Assembly (NCBI GenBank): GCA_019240125.1
Contig: JAFAYW010000042.1
Coordinates: forward strand, 1-64,000
Direction of reading: 5' to 3'
Length of the DNA: 64,000 nt
From: Alphaproteobacteria bacterium
Lineage (GTDB): Bacteria > Pseudomonadota > Alphaproteobacteria > ATCC43930 > CGMCC-115725
Part shown: positions 17,250-26,214 of the stretch, in pieces
Position numbering within the stretch: position 1 is the first letter of the stretch
Layout of the letters: every line of letters starts with the position of its first letter
Translations under genes and position numbers: made by a program
The notes under the pieces: generated by a model
Told to the model about the DNA's origin: nothing
Database searches by the model: none
Seen by the model: only the letters and a program-made list of their open reading frames with translations

Positions 17250-18977
17250 TCAGTCGCCCGCCACGGCGGCTTGGGCGACCTGATAGCGGCCGAGATCGAC
17301 GACATTCTCGTGGAACCGGCGCAGCGTGCCATGATGGCCGACGCTGACGACGGTCGGGCCCCACTCGGCCTCGCGCACTAGCCGGTAGAGCGCCGCCTCG
17401 GCGGTCTCGTCAAGCGCCGAGGTCGCCTCGTCAAGAAACACGATTTCAGGCCGCATCAGCAAAACCCGGGCAAAACCCAGCCGCTGTTGCTCGCCGCCGG
17501 AAAGCCGCAGCGCCCAATTACCTTCGTCCTCCAAGTGGTCGATCAGATAGGGCAGCCCCACGGCACGCAGCGCCGCCTCAAGATCGGCGTGCGACGGGCG
17601 GGGCTTGAGCCTGGGATAGGCGATCGCATCCGCCAGGGTCCCGAGCGGCAGATACGGGCGCTGCGGCAGGAACATCGCGTTGCCCTCGCCCAACCGAACC
17701 CGGCCGCTGCCAAATGGCCACAGTCCCGCAATGGCGCGCAACAACGTGCTTTTGCCAACACCGGAGGGACCGGTGATCAATACTGGCTCGCCTGGTTTCG
17801 CCGCCAACCCGATGTCCTCGCGCAGGACGTCGCCGCCCGGCAGGCGCAGATCGAGCCCGTGGACTTCGACACCGGCACCGCTCCGATCGATCGCTATCGG
17901 CTGCTCTCCGTTTTGCGCAGCGACAATGTCGTCAACTTTAGCGCGGAAGCCGCCTAGCCGTTCGACCACAGATTGATACTCGGCGATCTCGGTGTAACTC
18001 GTGACGATAAAGGATAGCGAATCCTGCACTTGGCCGAATGCGGAGGCGATCTGCATCAGGCCGCCCAGTTGAATCTGCTTCGCGAAATAGCGCGGCGACG
18101 CGACCAGGAACGGGAATACCACGGCCAGTTGCTGATAGCCGGTGGTGAACCAGGTCAGTTTCTTGCGGCGGCGAATTACCCCCCACCAGTTCAGCACGAT
18201 GTGGGCGAAGCGCGACTGAAAGACGTCCATCTCGTGGTTTTCACCGCGATAGAACGCGACGCTCTCGGCATTTTCCCGGAGCCGCACCAGGCTGAAGCGG
18301 AAATCCGCCTCGTAGCGCTGCTGGTTGAACAACAGGGTCACCAGCGGCTTGCCGATCTTTTGGGTGAGCCAGGTGCCGCCGACGGCGTAGATGATGGCGG
18401 CAAGCACCATGTAGCCGGGGATCGTGATGTGCGCGTCGCCGAACAATGGAATGGTCAACGCACCCGACAAGCTCCACAGGATGAACAGGAACGAAAACAA
18501 GGTGACGACCGAGTTCATCAGCCCCAGCGACAGGGTCAGCGTGATCGAGGTAAAGCGATCGAGGTCCTCTGAGATTCGCTGATCTGGATTGTCAGTCGCG
18601 TTATGGTCGAGCTGCATCCGATAGTAGGCCTGCTTGTCGAGCCAGGCCTTCAAGAACCGATCGGTGAGCCAGCGCCGCCAGCGTATCTGCAGAATCTGCC
18701 GCAGATAAAGCTGGTAGACCGCGACAATGATAAGGGCGACCGCGATCCCACCAAAGATCGCAAACTGGCGCCAGAAACCACCCCAATCGTAATTCTGCAG
18801 GGCGTTGTAGAAATCGTTATTCCAGGCGTTGAGACGAACGTTGAGCCAAACGGAAGTCAGGTTGAGCGCGATGACGGAGCCGAGCAGCCCCCTGGCGGTC
18901 CATCTTTCCTCGCCCCGCCAGTAGGGCCAGGACAGCCGCCATGCCGTGCGCACCAGCCCCCATCTTGGCGACCCCAT
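17250..18977 (-). CDS. ABC transporter, fused permease-ATPase, SbmA/BacA-related (YddA type)
   Basis: The 575-residue protein joins an ABC_membrane_2/SbmA-BacA-like domain (residues ~20-320, with the family motif NPDQRISEDLDRFTS) to an ATPase: Walker A GPSGVGKSTLLRAIAGLWPFG, signature LSGGEQQRLGFARVLL and Walker B IVFLDEATSALDE. Relatives such as BclA, Rv1819c and YddA import peptides, cobalamin or long-chain acyl substrates, and some confer tolerance to host antimicrobial peptides. It probably works as a homodimer in the inner membrane. No substrate gene is adjacent. Confidence 0.92.
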   Translation of the reverse strand: MGSPRWGLVRTAWRLSWPYWRGEERWTARGLLGSVIALNLTSVWLNVRLNAWNNDFYNALQNYDWGGFWRQFAIFGGIAVALIIVAVYQLYLRQILQIRWRRWLTDRFLKAWLDKQAYYRMQLDHNATDNPDQRISEDLDRFTSITLTLSLGLMNSVVTLFSFLFILWSLSGALTIPLFGDAHITIPGYMVLAAIIYAVGGTWLTQKIGKPLVTLLFNQQRYEADFRFSLVRLRENAESVAFYRGENHEMDVFQSRFAHIVLNWWGVIRRRKKLTWFTTGYQQLAVVFPFLVASPRYFAKQIQLGGLMQIASAFGQVQDSLSFIVTSYTEIAEYQSVVERLGGFRAKVDDIVAAQNGEQPIAIDRSGAGVEVHGLDLRLPGGDVLREDIGLAAKPGEPVLITGPSGVGKSTLLRAIAGLWPFGSGRVRLGEGNAMFLPQRPYLPLGTLADAIAYPRLKPRPSHADLEAALRAVGLPYLIDHLEDEGNWALRLSGGEQQRLGFARVLLMRPEIVFLDEATSALDETAEAALYRLVREAEWGPTVVSVGHHGTLRRFHENVVDLGRYQVAQAAVAGD

Positions 18978-19066
18978 TCCTGCACTCCGCTTTCGTCACA
19001 CGCTTGTATTGTCATAAGCCTGCCGAATGCTCGGCATGCCCATCATAAGATTGGCGGCGTTTAACA

Positions 19067-19513
19067 ATGCCGCCTGAGTCTAACGCCGCCGGGCTTGCCC
19101 GCGGCATCTGCCGCGCGCTTGCCCAACTCGGCTATGCCAGCCTCGTCGAGTTCTCACTGGCCAATGGCCGGCGCGCCGACATTCTCGCCCTCGGCAGAAC
19201 CGGCGATCTGATCATTGTCGAGATCAAAACTTCGGTGGCGGATTTCCGCTCGGATCGGAAATGGCCCATCTATCGCGAGTTTGCAGATCGGCTGTATTTC
19301 GCAGTTCCCAACGGGTTTCCGGTTGTTCTGATCCCCGAAGATTGTGGCCTGATAGTGGCAGATGACTTCGGCGCGTCGCTTGTCAGGCACGGTTCACCAT
19401 CGGCGCTAACCGCCGCGCGGCGACGCGCCTTGACGTTGCGTTTCGCGCTGATCGCGGCGCAACGGTTACGGCGCCATCTTGACCCCGATTCCGTTTGGTT
19501 CGGTGGTGTCTAG
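19067..19513 (+). CDS. mmcB: MmcB family DNA repair protein
   Basis: The 148-residue protein belongs to the PF06319-type family first named in Caulobacter, where it is linked to mitomycin C resistance. It looks like a PD-(D/E)XK nuclease fold: RRADILALGRTGDLIIVEIKTSVADFRSD contains the D...ExK catalytic pattern. There is no SOS box that I can identify upstream. It is divergent from the SbmA/BacA-like transporter and convergent with the Smr gene. Confidence 0.88.
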   Translation: MPPESNAAGLARGICRALAQLGYASLVEFSLANGRRADILALGRTGDLIIVEIKTSVADFRSDRKWPIYREFADRLYFAVPNGFPVVLIPEDCGLIVADDFGASLVRHGSPSALTAARRRALTLRFALIAAQRLRRHLDPDSVWFGGV

Positions 19514-19518
19514 GCAGA

Positions 19519-20061
19519 TCAGTCAAGCGTGGATCGGGTGCGCCGCAACAACAGATAAAGCGCCGCCGAGCCGCCGTCGCGCGGTTGCGCCGCCGTCACC
19601 GCGAGCAGCTCGTGACGAAGAGAGGGCTCGTTGAGCCAGCGCGGCACGGCGCTCTTGAGAACGCCGCCGCTCATCCGTCCGTGGCCGGTGATGACCAGCA
19701 CGCAGCGGCGGCCCAACACGCGCGATGTCGCGACAAAGCGACTGACCGCGCGGTGCGCCTCATCCTGAGTCATCCCATGCAGATCGAGGCGCGCCTCGAT
19801 CGGGTAGCGACCGCGCCGCAGGCGGTCGAGGCTGGCGCGATCGATGCCGGCGTGGCGATCGAGCGGCGGTAAGGGGATCGGCACCGGGGGAACGGGCAGC
19901 TTCGGAGCGGCCGCCCGTGGCGCTGATGACAGCGCTGGCTCCGGCGCCGCGATCCTGGCCGGTGTTGGCGCGGGCCGCGACGACCGACCGCGCAGCGGCG
20001 CGACATCATGCATCGCGCGCCGCCACAGACCGAGTTCGTCAGGCGTCAGACGGCGCGCCAT
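19519..20061 (-). CDS. Smr domain protein
   Basis: The 180-residue protein (from M 20061; 20088 is possible) has a proline/alanine-rich linker at residues 45-85 and a C-terminal Smr domain with LDLHGMTQDEAHRAV and the VITGHGRMSGGVLKSAVPRWL core. Smr domains act as nickases or endonucleases on DNA or RNA and in some bacteria resolve ribosome collisions. The start overlaps lutC by 23 bp, so it is the last gene of the lut unit in this window, an association that may be only transcriptional. Confidence 0.88.
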   Translation of the reverse strand: MARRLTPDELGLWRRAMHDVAPLRGRSSRPAPTPARIAAPEPALSSAPRAAAPKLPVPPVPIPLPPLDRHAGIDRASLDRLRRGRYPIEARLDLHGMTQDEAHRAVSRFVATSRVLGRRCVLVITGHGRMSGGVLKSAVPRWLNEPSLRHELLAVTAAQPRDGGSAALYLLLRRTRSTLD

Positions 20062-20761
20062 CCGCAGAATTCCCGTCCACATCCCCAACCACGACGATAT
20101 GCAAGCGGCGCGGCCCGTGCGCGCCGAGCTGGATGCGCTGCTCGATATCCCCGGTACGCGACGGGCCGGTGATCAGATTGACAGTGCGAGGCCACCCCTC
20201 GCCGGAATTCGCGGCGCGCTCGCGGATGAGGTCCCAGCCATCCTCGTAGCCCGCAACGATCTGCCCGGCCCGCACAACAACAATTTGCGTATCGGGCAGA
20301 AAGTTGAGCGTCGTCGGCGTGCCGCTTCCGGATACCAGCATCAATGTGCCCGTCTCGGCAACGGCCGCGAGGCACGGGGTCAATGACACGGCATCGCCCG
20401 GCTCGGCCTTGCCGCGGCGGATCTGCAAAAGCGGCCGGTCTCCCCACGGAACATCCGCGAGGCTGGCATCCGGCGCGACGGCAAGTTCCGCCGGCAGGTT
20501 CTCAGCCGCCAGATAGCGTGCGACCTCGGCCGGAATGTCGGCATCGCAGGCGACCCGCGTCACCGAGGTCTGCACCTCTTCTGCCATCTTGATGAAGAGG
20601 TCGACCCGCGCCGCGCGCGGCAGCGAGGCAGCCCGCGCCGGAATCAGGTTGCGCCGATGCGTCGCCACCCGTTCGCTCAGCGCTGCGGCCGTTTCGACCG
20701 GCACTGCGCCGCGCCCGAGCGAACGGCGGACATTGCGGAGGATGGCGTCGCGGCCGCTCAT
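20039..20761 (-). CDS. lutC: Lactate utilization protein C (LUD domain)
   Basis: The track ORF runs to 21070, but the real gene starts at ATG 20761, overlapping the lutB stop codon (ATGA). The 240-residue product has the LUD (DUF162) fold: the central IRRGKAEPGDAVSLTPCLAAVAETGTLMLVSG and the C-terminal LITGPSRTGDIEQRIQLGAHGPRRLHI. With LutA and LutB it forms an L-lactate dehydrogenase complex that lets cells use lactate. Confidence 0.92.
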   Translation of the reverse strand: MSGRDAILRNVRRSLGRGAVPVETAAALSERVATHRRNLIPARAASLPRAARVDLFIKMAEEVQTSVTRVACDADIPAEVARYLAAENLPAELAVAPDASLADVPWGDRPLLQIRRGKAEPGDAVSLTPCLAAVAETGTLMLVSGSGTPTTLNFLPDTQIVVVRAGQIVAGYEDGWDLIRERAANSGEGWPRTVNLITGPSRTGDIEQRIQLGAHGPRRLHIVVVGDVDGNSADGAPSDA

Positions 20762-22188
20762 GCCGCGCCTCTCCGCTTCTGCTGTTCGGCCCACAGGCTG
20801 TGGAAGCTGCGGCCTTGCGGCGCCGGCATATCGCGCACGCCGGTCCAGCCGGCGGCGAGCGGCAGGCTGCGGAAGCGGCCGCGCGATTTGCCGGCCCAGC
20901 CGAGCATGCGCCCGCCAATCTCGGCCAATGTGTGGTACAGGCCCGGCCGTGCCGCCACCCAGGCCCAGGCGCCGAGGCCGGAGCGGTATGTCTTGGGGCT
21001 GAGCTTGCTGGCGAATTCGCGCTCGCGCCAATGCCGCATCATCTTGGGCAGCGGGATCTTGACCGGGCACACGCTTTCGCAGCGGCCGCAGAAGGTCGAG
21101 GCATTCGGCAGATGTCCGGCCTCGTGCAACCCGACCAGCGCCGGTGTCAGCACCGCGCCCATCGGCCCGGGATAGACCCAGCCATAGGCATGCCCGCCGA
21201 CCGCCGCGTAGACCGGGCAGTGATTGAGGCAGGCGGAACAGCGCAGGCAGCGCAGCATGTCCTGAAACTCGCCGCCGAGCAGCTCGCTGCGCCCGTTATC
21301 GAGCAGCACGACATGGTACTGCTCCGGCCCGTCATGGTCGCCGGGGCGGCGCGGGCCGGTCGAGATCGTCGTATAGGACGAGAATTCCTGTCCGGTCGCG
21401 GAGCGGGCCAGCAGGCGCAGCAATGTCGCGGTATCTTCCAGCGTCGGCACAACCTTTTCGATCGAACTGATGACGATGTGGACGCGCGGCAGGGTCTGCG
21501 TCAGGTCGCCATTGCCCTCATTGGTGACGATGATGCTGGAGCCGGTCTCGGCGACGAGGAAATTGCCGCCGGTGATCCCGACATCGGCAGCGAGGAAGTG
21601 AGGCCGCAGGATCGTGCGCGCCTCCTCGCACAGCGCCTGCGCCTCGTCGAGCGGCCGTGCCGGGTCGAGGTGGCCATGCGCGCCGCGGAAGGTTTCCGCC
21701 ACCTGCTCCTTCATCAGGTGGATCGCGGGGGCGATAATGTGGCTCGGCGGCTCGTGCCTGAGCTGGATGATATATTCGCCGAGATCGGTCTCGACCGGTG
21801 TGATGCCGTTATTTTCCAGATAATCGTTGAGGGCGATTTCCTCGGCTACCATCGACTTGCCCTTGGTAACCACCTTGGCGCCGACCGAGCGGCATATATT
21901 CAGGATGGCGCGCCGCGCATCTTCGGCGGTCTGGGCCCAGTGCACCTGGCCCCCCGCAGCGATGACATTGCGCTCGTAAAGTTCGAGGTAATAGTCGAGA
22001 TGCGCCAGCGTGTGGTTCTTGATGTCCTTTGCCTGGTCGCGCAGCGCCTCAAATTCAGGTAATCGCGCTACAGCCTGCTGGCGGCGATAGGGAAAGCCGG
22101 TGCGGGCCATGCCAAGGGCTGTCTGCAATACCGGGTCGGCGAGCCCCCCGCGGGCATTCTCGGGGAAGTTATGGCTGGTCGGCTGCAT
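20758..22188 (-). CDS. lutB: Lactate utilization iron-sulfur protein B
   Basis: The 476-residue protein has an N-terminal LUD domain (VVTKGKSMVAEEIALNDYLE, GANF-type GITGGNFLVAETGS) and a C-terminal ferredoxin-like part with two 4Fe-4S motifs, CLRCSACLNHCPVY and CGRCESVCPVKIPLPKM. It carries electrons in the LutABC L-lactate-oxidising complex. It follows lutA with 1-base contact and overlaps lutC, so the three are one operon. No FadR/GntR-type LutR regulator or lactate permease is next to it. Confidence 0.94.
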   Translation of the reverse strand: MQPTSHNFPENARGGLADPVLQTALGMARTGFPYRRQQAVARLPEFEALRDQAKDIKNHTLAHLDYYLELYERNVIAAGGQVHWAQTAEDARRAILNICRSVGAKVVTKGKSMVAEEIALNDYLENNGITPVETDLGEYIIQLRHEPPSHIIAPAIHLMKEQVAETFRGAHGHLDPARPLDEAQALCEEARTILRPHFLAADVGITGGNFLVAETGSSIIVTNEGNGDLTQTLPRVHIVISSIEKVVPTLEDTATLLRLLARSATGQEFSSYTTISTGPRRPGDHDGPEQYHVVLLDNGRSELLGGEFQDMLRCLRCSACLNHCPVYAAVGGHAYGWVYPGPMGAVLTPALVGLHEAGHLPNASTFCGRCESVCPVKIPLPKMMRHWREREFASKLSPKTYRSGLGAWAWVAARPGLYHTLAEIGGRMLGWAGKSRGRFRSLPLAAGWTGVRDMPAPQGRSFHSLWAEQQKRRGAA

Positions 22189-22955
22189 CAGACGCGTGCC
22201 TTTCCAATCGCCGGCACATCACTGGCCATTCCCGCCAAAACTTCGGCAACATGCCGCGCCTCGGTACGCGCCCCGATGCGACTGAGCTTGCCGGCGATGT
22301 TGAGCAGGCAACCCATATCACCGGCCAGGATCGCGTCGGCGCCGGTGGCGGCGATCTCCGCAGCCTTGTCGCCCACCATTTTGTCGGAGATCTCAGGATA
22401 TTTGACGCAGAACGTGCCGCCAAAGCCGCAGCAGACCTCAGCGCGGGGCAGCTCGCGCAACGCCAGCCCGGTGACCGATTGCAGCAGTTGCCGGGGTTGC
22501 TCTCGGACCCCGAGTTCACGCAAGCTCGAGCAGGAATCATGGTAGGTCACGCTATGCTCAAAATTCGCCGACACCGCTGCCATGCCGCGCACGTCGACGA
22601 GGAACGAGATCAGCTCATGAGTCCGCGCCGATAGGTCTTCGACTTGCGCGAGCATCTCCGGCTCGTCAGCAAACAATTCCGGGTAATGCACCTTGATCAT
22701 CCCGGCGCATGAGCCTGACGGTGCAACGACATAATCAAACTCGGCAAAGGCCTCGATGACCTGACGGGCAATTACCTTGGCATCGGCTCGGTCGCCCGAG
22801 TTATACGCCGGCTGGCCGCAGCAGGTCTGCGCCCGCGGCACCTCGACTGCGCACCCCGCGCGCTGCAGCAATTCGACCGCAGCGAAGCCGACGGTCGGAC
22901 GAAACAGATCGACAAGACAGGTCACGAACAGCGCGACCCGCGCCGGCTCGGCCAT
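22188..22955 (-). CDS. lutA: Lactate utilization protein A (CCG domain Fe-S oxidoreductase)
   Basis: The ATG at 22955 is chosen because a GAGG site lies 8 bases upstream; 22982 and 23003 lack one. The 256-residue protein has two cysteine-rich CCG repeats, TCCGQPAYNSGDR and VCCGFGGTFCVKYPEIS, of the heterodisulphide reductase/GlcF type that ligate a non-cubane or 4Fe-4S cluster. It is the first gene of lutABC, which oxidises L-lactate to pyruvate. Confidence 0.92.
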   Translation of the reverse strand: MAEPARVALFVTCLVDLFRPTVGFAAVELLQRAGCAVEVPRAQTCCGQPAYNSGDRADAKVIARQVIEAFAEFDYVVAPSGSCAGMIKVHYPELFADEPEMLAQVEDLSARTHELISFLVDVRGMAAVSANFEHSVTYHDSCSSLRELGVREQPRQLLQSVTGLALRELPRAEVCCGFGGTFCVKYPEISDKMVGDKAAEIAATGADAILAGDMGCLLNIAGKLSRIGARTEARHVAEVLAGMASDVPAIGKARV

Positions 22956-23013
22956 ACGCTTTACCTCGGGCGTGGAGATCATCGGCAAACATAGGGAGCG
23001 CAACCCAATGGAA

Positions 23014-24177
23014 TCAATGCGCCGCGTTGCCCAGCAGCCGCTCCGCCACCGAATGCGGCAACAATAAATAGTAATGCCCGCGGGCGTTCATCGCGCCGGC
23101 ACCCGCCGCCGCATGGTCGCCATTACCCCAGAACAGATCCCCGCGCACCGGCCCGCGAATCGCACCGCCGGTGTCCTGGGCAATCACCAGACGGCGAATT
23201 TCGTCATTCCCGAACCGCTGGCGCGCATCAAGCCACAGCGGCACCCCCAGCGGCAGAAACCGACGATCGACCGCAAGGCTGCGTTCCGGGGTCAGGGGGA
23301 CCTGCTCAGCCCCCAGCGGCCCCTCGCCCTTTAGTTCACGGAAGAAGACATACGACGGGTTCTCGCGCCGCAGCGCCGCGCCCTCTTTCGGATGCGCCTC
23401 CATCCAGACGTGGATGGCCTGCATGGTCAGCTGTTCGCGCGGGATCTCGCGACGATCGAGCAGCAATCGGCCGACGGGGACGTACGTCTTGCCGTTAGCG
23501 CCATCGTAACCGACCCGTACGATCTGTCCTTTCGGCAAGCGCACCAGCCCGGAGCCCTGAATCTCCAGAAAGAATGCGTCGACGGGGCTATCCACCCACA
23601 GTAATTCCAATCCCTGGCCTGCCAGGGCGCCATCCTCGATCTCGCCCCGGTTGAACCGGCCGGGTTCCGGCGGCCGGCGATAGAGCGGCGTCTGGAACAC
23701 GCCGCTGCGCTGTCGCGCACCATTCAACGTGATCTCGAAGTAACCGGTGAACAACCCTTCGGGTGCGCCGTTATTCGCGGCGAGGAGCGGGATCGTCGCC
23801 GTTTCAAAGAACTGTCGGGCCGCGGCGTCGTCATGTGGCGGCAGGCCGGCCGCACGATGACAAAGCGGTCGCCATTCGCCGACATAGCCAAAATCGAGCC
23901 CGTTGGGGCGCGCATCCGTCGCCGCCGTATCGGCTTTTCCGGAGAGCGCCAGACAAGTGCGCAAAAAGGGCAAGATCGCTGCCGACACACGATCATCGCG
24001 CCAGCCGACAAGATCGCTAAAGGAGGCGCGGGTTAGCGTAAGATGCGGTTGCGGTGGCGACCAGAACCACCATCCGGCTAGGCCACCCGCCAGCAGCAAC
24101 AGTAAGAGAGCAGCTCCCGCCCGGCGCGACAGCCTGCGCCCGCGGGTCAGCCGCTGGAGGTGGCGACCAAGACCCAA
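23014..24177 (-). CDS. mltA: Membrane-bound lytic murein transglycosylase A
   Basis: The 387-residue protein begins at a TTG and overlaps the Tim44-like gene by 31 bp. A single membrane anchor (RAGAALLLLLLAGGLAGWWFW) is followed by the MltA domain with LFTGYFEITLNGARQRSGVFQTPLYRRP and the 3D domain (VDRRFLPLGVPLWLD, AQDTGGAIRGPVRGDLFWG). It cleaves the glycan strand to 1,6-anhydroMurNAc during wall turnover. There is no lipobox, so it is anchored by a transmembrane segment and not as a lipoprotein as in E. coli. Confidence 0.94.
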   Translation of the reverse strand: MGLGRHLQRLTRGRRLSRRAGAALLLLLLAGGLAGWWFWSPPQPHLTLTRASFSDLVGWRDDRVSAAILPFLRTCLALSGKADTAATDARPNGLDFGYVGEWRPLCHRAAGLPPHDDAAARQFFETATIPLLAANNGAPEGLFTGYFEITLNGARQRSGVFQTPLYRRPPEPGRFNRGEIEDGALAGQGLELLWVDSPVDAFFLEIQGSGLVRLPKGQIVRVGYDGANGKTYVPVGRLLLDRREIPREQLTMQAIHVWMEAHPKEGAALRRENPSYVFFRELKGEGPLGAEQVPLTPERSLAVDRRFLPLGVPLWLDARQRFGNDEIRRLVIAQDTGGAIRGPVRGDLFWGNGDHAAAGAGAMNARGHYYLLLPHSVAERLLGNAAH

Positions 24178-24806
24178 TTGGGGTCGGCGGCGCGAATGTC
24201 GCGCGCAAAGCTCCAGAAATCGGTCTTCTCAACCGGCTGCTCGGGATGACCATCGACAATGCTGCCGTCATGCGCGCGCAGTACGTTGATCTGATCCGAC
24301 ACGAATTTGACGGTGACCCGGGCCATCCGGCCGCTCAGCCCCGCCTCGACGATATCAACCTGCTTGAGGTTCATAATGCGGGTCTCGAGGCTTTCGCCGG
24401 CACCACCCCGGTCATCGATGGCTCCGGCGAACGGTGTGTAGACGTCATCGCTCAACAAGGGCCGCAGCCGCGTTTTGTCGCCCGCCGCAAAGGCGCCGAC
24501 GATCATATCGAACGCGACGCGCGCGCCTTCGAGAAAATGCGCCGGGTCGAAGCTTGTATCCGCGCCACGGATGCGCTCCAGCCCGGTGGCCACTGCGTCA
24601 GCCGGCGGCGCCGTTGTAACGACCGGCGCGAGCGGGCGCCGTCCGCCGAGCGGGAATGGCTTATCGCCCGCGCCGTCTCCCCGGCCAACCACCGGGCGGC
24701 GCTCATGACCGGTGCGGCGGCCTAGAACCGCGCGCAATCGCAGGATAAGAAATCCCGCAACCATCGCGAACAGCACAATGTCAAAATAGTGGGGAAGATC
24801 ACCCAT
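24147..24806 (-). CDS. Tim44/TimA domain protein
   Basis: From ATG 24806 the 219-residue protein starts with a membrane segment (YFDIVLFAMVAGFLILRLRAVLG), then a charged linker and a Tim44-like domain: DPAHFLEGARVAFDMIVGAFAAGDKTRLRPLLSDDVY and FWSFARDIRAADPNWVLVATS. Alphaproteobacterial relatives (TimA) are inner-membrane proteins and the presumed ancestors of mitochondrial Tim44. The position facing secB is conserved in alphaproteobacteria, which fits a role in protein export or membrane assembly. It overlaps mltA. Confidence 0.9.
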   Translation of the reverse strand: MGDLPHYFDIVLFAMVAGFLILRLRAVLGRRTGHERRPVVGRGDGAGDKPFPLGGRRPLAPVVTTAPPADAVATGLERIRGADTSFDPAHFLEGARVAFDMIVGAFAAGDKTRLRPLLSDDVYTPFAGAIDDRGGAGESLETRIMNLKQVDIVEAGLSGRMARVTVKFVSDQINVLRAHDGSIVDGHPEQPVEKTDFWSFARDIRAADPNWVLVATSSG

Positions 24807-25027
24807 CCGACACGACAATCCTTTGATTGGCCCGAATAGCAGCAAGCCACCCGCACGACAATCCTAGCGGTGGAAACGTAAATAGGCGGTAGCCGTGCAT
24901 GCGACAAGCGACCGGCCGTGGCTTTCCCCTCGCACAACGCTCGCGATTGCCCTGGCCCAACAATCCATGCTAGCGGGACGCCGACCGACAGGCTCGCCGA
25001 GCGTTACGGCCCAGCCAGGAGAAAACA

Positions 25028-25537
25028 ATGTCAGACCAAGCCAATGGCAATGCCAATGCCGCACCCCTCGCGGCCGGTAATGATCCCGGGCAAGGCCAGC
25101 AACTGATCATCAACGCCCAGTATGTAAAGGATTTCTCATTCGAGAACCCGCGCGCTCCACACAGCCTGCGGCAGCAGCAGACGCCTCCCTCCGTCGATAT
25201 CAACGTCAATGTCGGGGCGCAGAGCCTTGGTCCCGACAATTACGAGGTCGTCCTGACGATCAACGCCAGCGCCAAATCCGGTGACGAAGCGCTCTTCATC
25301 ATCGAGTTGGCTTACGGGGCCATCGTAACGATCCGCAATGTCCCTCAGGAGATGCTGAATGCGATTGTGCTGGTCGAGACGCCGCGGCTGATGTTCCCAT
25401 TCGCCCGGAACGTCATCGCCGAGATGACGCGCGATGGCGGCTTCCCGCCGCTGATGATCAATCCGATCGACTTCGCCGAGCTTTTGCGGCGGAACAGCAG
25501 CGCGACAACCGCGCCCGGCGCTATCGCGACAGCCTAG
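25028..25537 (+). CDS. secB: Protein export chaperone SecB
   Basis: The 169-residue protein keeps unfolded precursors competent for SecA. It has the conserved YVKDFSFENPRAPHSL, VDINVNVGAQSLG, FIIELAYGAIVTI and the C-terminal FPFARNVIAEMTRDGGFPPLMINPIDF. GGAG sits 6 bases before the ATG. Its stop overlaps the end of the convergent dnaQ gene by 4 bp. Confidence 0.96.
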   Translation: MSDQANGNANAAPLAAGNDPGQGQQLIINAQYVKDFSFENPRAPHSLRQQQTPPSVDINVNVGAQSLGPDNYEVVLTINASAKSGDEALFIIELAYGAIVTIRNVPQEMLNAIVLVETPRLMFPFARNVIAEMTRDGGFPPLMINPIDFAELLRRNSSATTAPGAIATA

Positions 25538-26214
25538 CCCGCCGCCAACCAAAGCGGCGCCTTGAGGCTCGCCAGCATCGCCTGGTGCGCCGCAAGTTCC
25601 TCGATCGTCGCGGCGTGTGGCCGCGCCGGGCGCGGCTCGCGGTGGATGACTATCTGGGGCCCGTCCGCCGTGTCTGCTGCCGCTCCCGCGAAGTTGAGGC
25701 CGGGCTGACGGCCTCCGAGCAGCTCGACGTAGACGGCGGCCAGCAGGGCGCAGTCGATCGCCGCCCCATGCAGCTCGCGCGACGACAGATCTATTGCAAA
25801 CCGGCGGCATAACGCATCGAGGCTGGCCGGCGCGCCGGGAAAGCGGCGCCGCGCCATGGTCAGGGTGTCGACAAACGAGCTCGCGAGCGGCGCGCGCCCG
25901 AACCGTGCCAGCTCCGCATTGAGAAAAGCGAGATCGAAATCGGCGTTGTGGATGACCAGCCGGTCGTCGCCGATGAACTCGGCCAGTTCATCGATGATCG
26001 TGTCGAAAGGCGGGTGCTTAGCTAGGAATTCCTCGGTCAAACCGTGCACTGCCAGCGCTTCGGCCGGCATGTCGCGATCCGGGTTGATGTAGCGATGAAA
26101 CTTGCGGCCGGTCGGGACGTGGTGCAGCAATTCGATACAGGCGACCTCACAGATGCGGTGTCCCTCGCGCGGGTCGAGGCCGGTGGTTTCGGTATCGACA
26201 ACGATCTCACGCAT
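25534..26214 (-). CDS. dnaQ: DNA polymerase III epsilon subunit
   Basis: The track ORF begins at 26481, but ATG 26214 starts the real 226-residue protein, right at the coaE stop. It is the 3'-5' proofreading exonuclease. DEDDh motifs are visible: Exo I VVDTETTGLDP, Exo II VIHNADFDLAFLN and Exo III LHGAAIDCALLAAVYVEL. The C-terminal ~45 residues bind the alpha subunit. It belongs to the DUF299-maf-aroE-coaE-dnaQ unit running away from the proposed origin. Confidence 0.95.
   Translation of the reverse strand: MREIVVDTETTGLDPREGHRICEVACIELLHHVPTGRKFHRYINPDRDMPAEALAVHGLTEEFLAKHPPFDTIIDELAEFIGDDRLVIHNADFDLAFLNAELARFGRAPLASSFVDTLTMARRRFPGAPASLDALCRRFAIDLSSRELHGAAIDCALLAAVYVELLGGRQPGLNFAGAAADTADGPQIVIHREPRPARPHAATIEELAAHQAMLASLKAPLWLAAG

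Noticed and set aside
20800-22062. 420-residue plus-strand ORF opposite lutB
   Set aside because: It lacks any family motif and shadows the 4Fe-4S protein; long antisense ORFs are common in high-GC DNA.
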